Shown piece after piece: positions 1 through 6,815 of a stretch of DNA of 64,000 nucleotides. Positions within the stretch are counted from its first letter, which is position 1. Each line of letters opens with the position of its first letter. The stretch is from Croceitalea rosinachiae (GTDB taxonomy: Bacteria; Bacteroidota; Bacteroidia; Flavobacteriales; Flavobacteriaceae), in assembly GCF_031846445.1 (NCBI RefSeq), contig NZ_JAVRHR010000001.1:620001-684000 (forward strand), written 5' to 3'. A program made the position numbers and the translations under genes. Below the pieces are notes generated by a model, which had not been told where the DNA came from, did no database searches, and saw only the letters and a program-made list of their open reading frames with translations.

Positions 1-2
1 TA

Positions 3-1271
3 TTAGTTGCAAAAGAAAATGACATTTGTGAAGCACTCTATGCGGATTTTAAAAAACCAAGGTTTGAGACATTGGCAACGGAGACACAGATGGTGCTTTC
101 GGAGCTAAAATTTGCGCTTAAAAATATTGAAAATTGGAGTCTGCCCAAACGAGTACCATCCAATTTGGTGAATTTTCCATCCGCAGATTATATCTATTCT
201 GAACCCTATGGAAATGTCCTGATCATTTCACCTTGGAACTATCCTTTTCTACTTTCTTTATCTCCCTTAATTGGTGCAATTGCGGCCGGCAATACCGTAG
301 TTATAAAACCCTCGGAAATGACACCAAATTCTTCTCGAATATTGGCAGAAATCATCGAAAAATCTTTTTCAAAAAAGTATATTACCGTAATTGAAGGTGG
401 GATTGAAGCTTCTCAACAGCTTTTAAACGAAAAATGGAACTACATTTTCTTTACTGGTAGCACTCGAGTAGGAAAAATTGTGTATCAAAAAGCTGCTGAA
501 CATTTGACACCGGTAACATTAGAATTAAGTGGAAAAAATCCATGTATTGTGGATGAAACTGCAAATATAAAATTAGCAGCAAAACGAATTGTTTGGGGGA
601 AATTTTTAAATGCTGGGCAAACCTGCATTGCTACGGATTATATACTGGCACACCGAAATATTAAAGATAAATTGGTCCAAGAACTAACAAAGCACATTAC
701 AAAAGCTTATGGCAAAAACATTCAGAAAACTTCTGATTTTGGCAGAATTGCAACAGTTCAGCATTATCAGAAACTAAAAACAATGATCGAAGGCCAGAAA
801 CTCATTTTTGGTGGAGATTATAATGATGATAGCCGATATATTGGTCCAACATTAATTGACGAACCACACTCCGACAGCAAAATTATGCAAGATGAAATTT
901 TTGGGCCTTTGCTTCCTATTATATCCTATGATTCGGAAGGTGATATTGCTGAGAATCTAAAAATATATGGAGAACCATTAGGTTTGTACATCTTTTCTAA
1001 CAGTAAAAAATTTCAAAAAAGAATTGTAAAAAGGTTCCCTTTTGGTGGTGGTATTATCAATGACACTGTTATGCAAATCACCAATAAGAATTTGCCTTTT
1101 GGAGGTGTGGGAAGTTCAGGAATTGGTGGTTACCATGGTAAAAATTCATTTGATTTATTCTCACATAAAAAGTCCATCATGAAAAAGCCGACTTGGATAG
1201 ATATTCCTTTACGCTACCCTCCTTATAAACTACCCTTAAAACTGGTTAAGAAAATGAAACATTTGTTTTAA
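3..1271 (+). CDS. Aldehyde dehydrogenase, class 3-like (5' end outside window)
   Basis: NAD(P)-dependent oxidation of an aldehyde to a carboxylate. The reading frame is already open at base 3 and continues without a stop, so the TTG at 72 is internal and the N-terminus lies upstream of the window. Visible ALDH signatures are the Rossmann segment NVLIISPWNYPF, the cofactor-side ELSGKNPC containing the general-base Glu, the nucleophile Cys in GQTCIATDY, and the late EIFGPLLP motif. The C-terminal stretch with a hydrophobic/basic tail (KLPLKLVKKMKHLF) resembles the short ALDH3 group that often acts on fatty or aromatic aldehydes. The substrate cannot be told from sequence. Confidence 0.93.
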   Translation, partial: LVAKENDICEALYADFKKPRFETLATETQMVLSELKFALKNIENWSLPKRVPSNLVNFPSADYIYSEPYGNVLIISPWNYPFLLSLSPLIGAIAAGNTVVIKPSEMTPNSSRILAEIIEKSFSKKYITVIEGGIEASQQLLNEKWNYIFFTGSTRVGKIVYQKAAEHLTPVTLELSGKNPCIVDETANIKLAAKRIVWGKFLNAGQTCIATDYILAHRNIKDKLVQELTKHITKAYGKNIQKTSDFGRIATVQHYQKLKTMIEGQKLIFGGDYNDDSRYIGPTLIDEPHSDSKIMQDEIFGPLLPIISYDSEGDIAENLKIYGEPLGLYIFSNSKKFQKRIVKRFPFGGGIINDTVMQITNKNLPFGGVGSSGIGGYHGKNSFDLFSHKKSIMKKPTWIDIPLRYPPYKLPLKLVKKMKHLF

Positions 1272-1315
1272 AGTCTTCGGCTTAAAATCGATTCATGTTT
1301 CAGTCTTAGATATTA

Positions 1316-1387
1316 GCCATTTCATTAGTTAGTTTAGTCGTTTCACTTTACTATTCGAAAACTACGCCACTTGTAAATTTATCTTTG
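1316..1387 (+). promoter_or_regulatory. Putative LytTR-type operator plus -7 element, upstream of the DUF6515 gene
   Basis: Two 9-bp direct repeats, GCCATTTCA (1316-1324) and GTCGTTTCA (1337-1345), are separated by 12 bp. The second runs into TTCACTTT (1342-1349). A TAnnTTTG-type -7 element, TATCTTTG, lies at 1380-1387, exactly 38 bp after the start of TTCACTTT. No TTTG -33 element is present at the usual distance, which fits activator-dependent transcription. Two other sites in the window have the same layout. Assignment to the regulator encoded at 3402-4157 is inference. Confidence 0.6.
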
Positions 1388-1412
1388 GTTTATCAAATGT
1401 AAATTAGAAAAA

Positions 1413-1967
1413 ATGAAAGCATTAAAATCAGTTTTTGTGATAAGTATAATAGGATTTTTCTTTGTGTCCGAAAATTTAAATGCCCAAAGAGTGGTCGTAA
1501 AAACACCAGGAAGGGTGGTAAGAACAGCGCCCAGGGTAGTATATACGCGTCCAGCTCCCAGTGTTGGGGTAGTAAGAACATTACCTTCGAGGGCAGTGGT
1601 AATGAATTATGGTGGATTGCGATACCACTATTATGGAGGATTGTATTATAGGTATTATAATGGATCTTATATCTTAGTTAACCCACCAGTGGGCATTACG
1701 GTTGAATCACTGCCCGAAGGTTATAAACAAGTGGTAGTTGGCACTGATATTTACTTCTACTATAGTGGAAATTTCTATGTTCAAGAGGATAGGCAGTATA
1801 AAATCGTTGAACCTCCATTAAATGCCATTGTCTATGATTTACCCAATGAAGCGGAAAAAGTAAAAATTGATGGTGAGACCTATTATCAATATAACGAGAC
1901 CCTGTACCAAAAAGTTAAAACCGTCGGAGGGAAAGGGTACAAAGTAGTTGGTGGAATTGAAGCATAA
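1413..1967 (+). CDS. DUF6515-like exported protein
   Basis: Secreted or envelope protein of unknown function. Residues 1-24 form a signal peptide ending in LNAQ. A basic, Arg/Val/Pro-rich stretch follows (to about residue 60), then Tyr/Gly-rich GGLRYHYYGGLYYRY, then two short repeats of the type (Y)xxxxPPxGxxVxxLPxxxxxVxxxGxxYYxYxxxxY. This arrangement matches the Bacteroidota DUF6515 family as I know it. A candidate activator-dependent promoter lies 25 bp upstream. The next gene starts 11 bp downstream, so the two are probably co-transcribed. Confidence 0.8.
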   Translation: MKALKSVFVISIIGFFFVSENLNAQRVVVKTPGRVVRTAPRVVYTRPAPSVGVVRTLPSRAVVMNYGGLRYHYYGGLYYRYYNGSYILVNPPVGITVESLPEGYKQVVVGTDIYFYYSGNFYVQEDRQYKIVEPPLNAIVYDLPNEAEKVKIDGETYYQYNETLYQKVKTVGGKGYKVVGGIEA

Positions 1968-1978
1968 TAAATAAAAAA

Positions 1979-2356
1979 ATGATGAAAAGAATAAAGCATA
2001 TTTTAGTGTTAATGGTGATTACACTAGTTGGCACAACTGCAGTGGCGCAAGAAAAAGAATTGACCGAGGAGCAAAAAGCCCAAATGGAAGCGCAGCTTGA
2101 AGTATATATAGAAAAGTTGAATCTATCTGATTCACAACAACCAAATTTTGAAGAAATTACCAAAAGATACGGGAAACAACTTATGGTGTTAAAAGAAAGT
2201 AGCAAAGGACGCCTTTCCAAGTACAAAGAGTTCAAATCCATCAGTAAGGATCGAAATAAGGAAATGCAGGCCCTACTTTCAGAAGAACAGTATACGACAT
2301 ACTTGGCAACTCAAGAAGAGATGCAGCAAAAAATGAAAGAACAAAGGAATAATTAG
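1979..2356 (+). CDS. Small exported helical protein, Spy/CpxP- or DUF4890-like
   Basis: Protein of 125 residues with a signal peptide (about residues 1-23, cleavage after TAVAQ). The mature part is very charged and predicted all-helical (EKELTEEQKAQMEAQLEVYIEKLNL...), with the L-x-L-x-x-x-Q spacing seen in small periplasmic Spy-like or DUF4890-like proteins. No enzyme motif is visible. It follows the DUF6515 gene closely and precedes a sensor kinase, so a role in envelope sensing or protection is plausible but unproven. Confidence 0.75.
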   Translation: MMKRIKHILVLMVITLVGTTAVAQEKELTEEQKAQMEAQLEVYIEKLNLSDSQQPNFEEITKRYGKQLMVLKESSKGRLSKYKEFKSISKDRNKEMQALLSEEQYTTYLATQEEMQQKMKEQRNN

Positions 2357-2397
2357 ATTACTTTAATAAAAAGACTTGTGACTAGGGTTTTTTACTT

Positions 2398-3405
2398 ATG
2401 AATACAAATAAACTCATCCTTATTATAGCTATAAGCTTCTCGCTATTGGTAAACATACCAAGGATAGTTTTTTTGTTTGGAATTGAAGAGCATGGATTAA
2501 TGGGTTTAATGGAAGTATCCTTTACGGATACGGTTTTTAGAATCTCCATGCTTTTTAGTTTCTGTTATGTGGTGCTGAAACTAAATCTTAAATGGTTGCG
2601 AGTAATTAGTGCTAAGTATCGGAATTTGACCTCAATTATGCTCACGCTGTTGATTTTAGGATTGTGGTTACTGTCTTTTGAATTGGTAAATAATTTTATT
2701 TATAGTATCGAAGCATATACCATCTCCCCGCGACTAAATAGATTTATTTACCTCTTTGTTACAATCATGTTATTGGTCATTAGTAGGACGATTCTACTTA
2801 ACAATCAATCAAAACTTGATGCCATTGAAAAAGAGAGATTAAAGAGAAAAAGTTTGCAAAATGAACTGGCAGCCTTAAAGAATCAGGTGAACCCCCACTT
2901 TTTATTCAATTCCCTTAATTCGTTGAGCTTATTGGTTAGGGAGAATCCAAAAGCAGCGGGGGTTTTCATTAACAAACTATCTTTTTTGTACAGATATATA
3001 CTTCAAAGCAAGGACCAGGATTTATTGACCGTGAAAGAGGAATTGAAGTTTTTGGAAAGCTATATTCATCTCATCAAGGAGCGGTACAGAGACAATTTTA
3101 TTGTAAATATCAATATAAAAGAAGAACTATTTCAGAGAAAGGTTCCTACCCTGGCCCTACAATTGCTAATGGAAAACGCAGTCAAACACAATGAAATTTC
3201 AACCGACAAACCATTGTATGCTGAAGTCTATGATGAGGACAACCATTTGGTTGTAAAAAACAGATTACAGAGCAGAAAAGGGCATGTAGAAAGTACCAAT
3301 ACCGGCTTGAGCAACCTAAATACCAGATTCCAGTTGCATATGAGTCAGGAAATTGAAATTTCAAGAGATGACGAACATTTTGTGGTAAAAATTCCGTTAG
3401 TATGA
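2398..3405 (+). CDS. LytS/YehU-type sensor histidine kinase
   Basis: Membrane sensor kinase of 335 residues. Four hydrophobic segments occupy about residues 5-25, 45-65, 78-98 and 112-135, followed by a short coiled coil and the His_kinase domain (PF06580 type). The phospho-acceptor is H167 in NPHFLFNSLNSL. The ATP-binding N-box is in LLMENAVKHN and the glycine box in NTGLSNLNTRF. No separate extracellular sensor domain is present, so the stimulus is probably sensed in or near the membrane. The stop overlaps the start of the response-regulator gene (ATGA), which is typical of a translationally coupled pair. Confidence 0.93.
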   Translation: MNTNKLILIIAISFSLLVNIPRIVFLFGIEEHGLMGLMEVSFTDTVFRISMLFSFCYVVLKLNLKWLRVISAKYRNLTSIMLTLLILGLWLLSFELVNNFIYSIEAYTISPRLNRFIYLFVTIMLLVISRTILLNNQSKLDAIEKERLKRKSLQNELAALKNQVNPHFLFNSLNSLSLLVRENPKAAGVFINKLSFLYRYILQSKDQDLLTVKEELKFLESYIHLIKERYRDNFIVNINIKEELFQRKVPTLALQLLMENAVKHNEISTDKPLYAEVYDEDNHLVVKNRLQSRKGHVESTNTGLSNLNTRFQLHMSQEIEISRDDEHFVVKIPLV

Positions 3406-4157
3406 GAGTGGTTATTATAGAGGATGAAAAGGCCGCTGCAGAAAATTTGAAGTTTCTCTTATCAGAAGTGGATGCAGCAATTCAAATTGATGATATTATC
3501 GAAACGGTTTCTGGTGCTATAGACTATTTTTCAAAAGAGAACACTGCCGAATTGGCTTTTTTTGACATTCATCTGGCAGATGGTATATCGTTTGAGATTT
3601 TTAAACAAGTCCAAATCAATGTTCCAATTGTTTTTACTACGGCATACGACGAATATGCCCTTAAAGCCTTCAAAGTAAATAGCATTGACTATTTGTTAAA
3701 ACCTATTGATAAGGATGAGTTAAGGGAAGCTTTGGTCAAGTACAATAGGACTCAGCAGTCAGTCCCTGCAAACCAACAGTTTCAGGAGATGCTGCAAATT
3801 CTACAAATCGAAAAGAAGAAATATAAGTCCACATATTTAGTTCATCAACGCGACACCCTAGTACCTCTGGGCGTAGATGAAATTGCGTATTTCACCATTG
3901 AAACTGGAATAGTAAAGGCTATTTCCTTTGATAACAATGAATTTATTATTGACGAAAAGCTGGAGCACATAGAGTCAGAACTAAATCCAGATCAATTCTT
4001 CAGGGTCAACAGACAATTTATCGTGCACCGAAAAGCTATTGAAAACCTGCAACTGTATTTCAATGGAAAGTTAATCTTGAATTTAAATCCTAAGCCAAGT
4101 GAACAAGTTATCGTGAGTAAAATAAAAGCTCCTCGACTGAAGCAATGGATAAGTTGA
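3402..4157 (+). CDS. LytTR-family response regulator
   Basis: Cytoplasmic transcription factor of 251 residues. The receiver domain (about 1-120) has the acidic pocket at E7/D8/E9, phospho-acceptor D55 (AFFDIHLADG), Thr in TTAYDEY and the KPIDKDEL lysine. A linker leads to a LytTR DNA-binding domain (about 145-250) with the typical FFRVNRQFIVH segment. It is the cognate partner of the preceding kinase by overlap. LytTR proteins bind two 9-bp direct repeats spaced by about 12 bp; three such sites occur in this window at genes on both sides of this regulator. Confidence 0.93.
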   Translation: MRVVIIEDEKAAAENLKFLLSEVDAAIQIDDIIETVSGAIDYFSKENTAELAFFDIHLADGISFEIFKQVQINVPIVFTTAYDEYALKAFKVNSIDYLLKPIDKDELREALVKYNRTQQSVPANQQFQEMLQILQIEKKKYKSTYLVHQRDTLVPLGVDEIAYFTIETGIVKAISFDNNEFIIDEKLEHIESELNPDQFFRVNRQFIVHRKAIENLQLYFNGKLILNLNPKPSEQVIVSKIKAPRLKQWIS

Positions 4158-4302
4158 AATTAAAATATCTAAAAAAGTTGGTTGCGTCACCTTAGAGTGT
4201 TAGCTGTGATGCTAATTTTAATGATTAAATGATCCTGTCAAAATCAATATTTTAGCTTCCCAAGAACAAGTATTTCCCCAAAAGATGTTGTCAGAATACT
4301 AA

Positions 4303-4485
4303 GCATCCGAAAAGAGGGTGGGTGTAATTGAAAAGCCAAAGGGCTATTCTGCAGAAAAGGAGGTGAACATAAAATCGTTGGTTACCGTGCTCAAACCTGC
4401 CTTACCCATTTTGGCAGTCTTGGTTATTGGCACTATTGGCTTTATTGGTTGGCGAAAACAAAGAGCCTTAAAAAGTATTGGGTAA
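4303..4485 (+). pseudogene. Remnant open frame with a C-terminal membrane segment
   Basis: In the 519-bp gap between the regulator and the next gene, one frame reads from just after a TAA at 4300-4302 to TAA at 4483-4485. It has no clear ATG start. It encodes a charged stretch, then the hydrophobic segment LKPALPILAVLVIGTIGFIG, then a basic end (WRKQRALKSIG), which looks like a single-span C-terminal anchor. The same frame also reads sensibly before the TAA (QEQVFPQKMLSEY), suggesting a decayed membrane-protein gene. I do not recognise the family. A short functional peptide from a rare start codon is the alternative. Confidence 0.4.
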
Positions 4486-4569
4486 AGTATCCGTTTAGGT
4501 CATTATAGTTTTACCGCACTGGTAGATTGTAGTATAGCTTATTGTTTTTTTATCCAAGAATACTAGCTA

Positions 4570-4641
4570 GACGTCTCACATCCATATTTGGTTGCTTCAC
4601 TTTCTATTACCAGGCTCATTTTATGGTAGTCTTTAGATTTG
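4570..4641 (+). promoter_or_regulatory. Putative LytTR-type operator plus -7 element, upstream of the 4677 gene
   Basis: Direct repeats GACGTCTCA (4570-4578) and GTTGCTTCA (4591-4599) are separated by 12 bp. TTCACTTT starts at 4596 and the -7 element TAGATTTG is at 4634-4641, again 38 bp after the start of TTCACTTT. The gene begins 36 bp downstream. The geometry is identical to the sites at 1316 and 5882. Confidence 0.6.
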
Positions 4642-4676
4642 GCTGGAAAATTTTAGCTAGTCCATAATTGCCAAGA

Positions 4677-5879
4677 ATGAAAACCAAGTTGCTTTTCTCA
4701 TTTATCTTAATTACCAATCTTTTAGTTGTCACATACGGCCAAGAAAAAAGAATGTTCTCTTTTAACGAAAATGATGTCATATACTATCCCCTATTCAAGA
4801 TGCCCTCTACTTTCAAAAACTTACCCAATCACAAGGCAAAGTTTATCATAGTAGATGAGGAAAATAATCTTTTTGAAACCGTCCAATCCAATACAATTTC
4901 TATGGATGGAATTGAACGTAAAGACCAATCCATTCATTACTACCTGAAGTTTCCTGATTTTAGGAAAGAAAAACAGAATTTAAAATTCCTGAAAGCATTA
5001 ATTGAAGATAGCTACAACAGGGATTTTTTTAATAGAAATACGTTAAGTATCGAATTTCAATATAATGAAGTGCCCTTTAGCTGCGAATGGCTTGATGATT
5101 TGCATGGTGACATAGCAAAAATTATCGTTCCAGAAACTAGTGGTTTATTGGGTTGTAATACCCCCTTCGTTGTATCAGGGAGCAATCAAGGTCATGAGCT
5201 AAGAACCGTAATAAATTACGAACCTGCCACCATAAAAGAGTCTGAGAGACAAAGAGAAGACTATAAGGTTATAAGTCAATTGCATAATTGGGAAAGTACC
5301 TACTTCATATCACTGACATATGGCAACCATTTTATGGATAATGGGTTTGTAACCGATTTTGATGAAGAAACACTTGTAGATATCAATGAAGTGAACTCCA
5401 TATGGCACCTGACCTCTGGTCATATGTTCACAAATAAAATAGGCGGGTTGCTAAGTTTAGGTTTTATGAGTTCCAAAGAACAGACCACAAATTCTAATGG
5501 AATATCCGTAAATGGTTCTGGAAACGGTTTTGCCGTTTTGAAACTTGGTATTGGCGCCAGATATATTCCCTTTTCTAGAAAAAAATGGAGCATTTATGGC
5601 GATGTTAAAGGCGGAAGGCTAAGCGTAAGGGCAGAGGGCGGCACAGGTAGTGTGACTATAACTAATTTGGGTATAAGTACAACTAGTGATATTTCCGAGG
5701 GAAGGGATAGAAGCTTTTATATGGGCTTAACATTGGGAACCAATTATAGGCTCGGGGGCGTGGTTTTTTTATCGAGCAATTTTAAATATACAGCTTCCAA
5801 CTTTAAGGATAACATCGGTTCTATTTCCGGATTTACAGGCTACAACTTTAATGTAGGAATAGGGTTCAGTTTCAGGTAG
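4677..5879 (+). CDS. Exported protein with C-terminal outer-membrane beta-barrel
   Basis: Protein of 400 residues from ATG 4677; a TTG nine bases earlier is in frame but gives no better signal peptide. Residues 1-22 are a signal sequence ending in VTYGQ. The N-terminal half is soluble-looking and unrecognised. From about residue 190 the pattern changes to alternating aromatic/polar strands (YGNHFMDNGFVTDF, GLLSLGFMSSKE, NFNVGIGFSFR), ending in an aromatic C-terminal strand as in small outer-membrane barrels. The upstream LytTR-type site suggests it belongs to the regulon of the neighbouring two-component system. Confidence 0.75.
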   Translation: MKTKLLFSFILITNLLVVTYGQEKRMFSFNENDVIYYPLFKMPSTFKNLPNHKAKFIIVDEENNLFETVQSNTISMDGIERKDQSIHYYLKFPDFRKEKQNLKFLKALIEDSYNRDFFNRNTLSIEFQYNEVPFSCEWLDDLHGDIAKIIVPETSGLLGCNTPFVVSGSNQGHELRTVINYEPATIKESERQREDYKVISQLHNWESTYFISLTYGNHFMDNGFVTDFDEETLVDINEVNSIWHLTSGHMFTNKIGGLLSLGFMSSKEQTTNSNGISVNGSGNGFAVLKLGIGARYIPFSRKKWSIYGDVKGGRLSVRAEGGTGSVTITNLGISTTSDISEGRDRSFYMGLTLGTNYRLGGVVFLSSNFKYTASNFKDNIGSISGFTGYNFNVGIGFSFR

Positions 5880-5881
5880 AA

Positions 5882-5953
5882 GTCGTTTCAATGAACATTT
5901 TGGACGGTTCACTTTCTTTTTGGAATTACGCCATTTTATGAGTACTATTTTTG
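5882..5953 (+). promoter_or_regulatory. Putative LytTR-type operator plus -7 element, upstream of the 6065 barrel gene
   Basis: Direct repeats GTCGTTTCA (5882-5890) and GACGGTTCA (5903-5911) are separated by 12 bp. TTCACTTT begins at 5908 and TATTTTTG (-7 type) is at 5946-5953. The spacing is identical to the other two sites. The gene starts at 6065, so a leader of roughly 105 nt is expected. Confidence 0.6.
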
Positions 5954-6064
5954 GCTTGTACTAAAAATAAACAACTGTATATCAGTTACTTAAAATCATA
6001 TTACGATAATTTTAATTCCAAACCAACAAACTTTCACCATAAAAATTAATACAAGTTAATAGCT

Positions 6065-6775
6065 ATGAAGCAGCTTTTGTTCTCACTTACACTTTTAACA
6101 GCGTTTCAATCCATTTTTGCTCAAACTAACCAAGATGTCTCTTTTTATATTGGGGCTTCCGTTGGTTCGGCGTTTACGTTAGGTGATTTTAAGGAGGCGG
6201 ATATAAGCAATCCTGATGCAGGTTTTGCTAAGAATGGTACGAAGCTTGATTTATTCGGCGGATATTTTTTAAATGATAAAATAACACTCACAGGAACTTT
6301 CAGGTACCAAACATTCGACACTAAAATTGAGGATTTGGTCAACGAATTCAATACGGAAACGCCAAATGCCAATTTTTCTGCCGACACTGATAGTTGGCAA
6401 GTGTATTCCCTACTCGTTGGGGCCGCCTATAAAATCAATGTTTACAAGAAATTTGCCATTTTTCCTCGTATCGGAATTGGTCCAATGCTTGTCAACAATC
6501 CTAGTATCAATGTTAGCTCGCCCGATCCCGCAATAACACAAAATTTCATCAGAAGTGCTGAATCTGGATTTGGTTTGGGATACGAGTTTGGTATAGGCTT
6601 AACAAGCAACTTGGGGAAACGATTGGCACTAATGCCAACTTTTACATTCAGTGGGGGAATAGCGACCATTAGCGATGTTACCACCGTTGCTGACAATATT
6701 GTAGTGAACGGCAATTACAATGTTGTCGTGCAATCGTTCAATTTAGGAATATCCTTAGCCTACAAGTTCTATTAA
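6065..6775 (+). CDS. Outer-membrane beta-barrel protein (OmpA/opacity-like fold)
   Basis: Protein of 236 residues with a signal peptide (1-19, ending IFAQ) and an all-beta mature part of alternating strands: VSFYIGASVGSAFTLGDF, LDLFGGYFL, ITLTGTFRYQTF and a terminal VQSFNLGISLAYKFY strand with a C-terminal aromatic residue. It fits a small 8-stranded outer-membrane barrel; no ligand is evident. It lies 40 bp before the first RND efflux operon. A truncated, frame-broken relative (19052-19242) sits near the second RND operon, so the barrel was probably part of the duplicated unit. Confidence 0.8.
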   Translation: MKQLLFSLTLLTAFQSIFAQTNQDVSFYIGASVGSAFTLGDFKEADISNPDAGFAKNGTKLDLFGGYFLNDKITLTGTFRYQTFDTKIEDLVNEFNTETPNANFSADTDSWQVYSLLVGAAYKINVYKKFAIFPRIGIGPMLVNNPSINVSSPDPAITQNFIRSAESGFGLGYEFGIGLTSNLGKRLALMPTFTFSGGIATISDVTTVADNIVVNGNYNVVVQSFNLGISLAYKFY

Positions 6776-6792
6776 CCCGAGCTCTAACAAGG

Positions 6793-6807
6793 TAAGAAAC
6801 CATTATA
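6793..6807 (+). repeat. 15-bp leader block shared by the two TolC-fusion genes (copy 1)
   Basis: TAAGAAACCATTATA, immediately upstream of the first TolC-fusion gene, is identical to 20688-20702 at the start of the second TolC-fusion gene. In copy 2 its last A is the A of the start codon; in copy 1 the annotated ATG is 8 bp further on. It may be leftover homology from duplication or a conserved translation-initiation or regulatory leader. Confidence 0.6.
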
Positions 6808-6815
6808 CGAAATCC

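Noticed and set aside
72..1271. Complete aldehyde dehydrogenase starting at TTG 72
   Set aside because: The frame is open to base 3 and the upstream residues read as normal ALDH sequence, so the gene is cut by the window edge.
4176..4195. Fourth LytTR-type site (GTTGCGTCACCTT) just after the regulator gene
   Set aside because: One half-site matches, but no partner lies 12 bp upstream and no -7 element is at the conserved distance.
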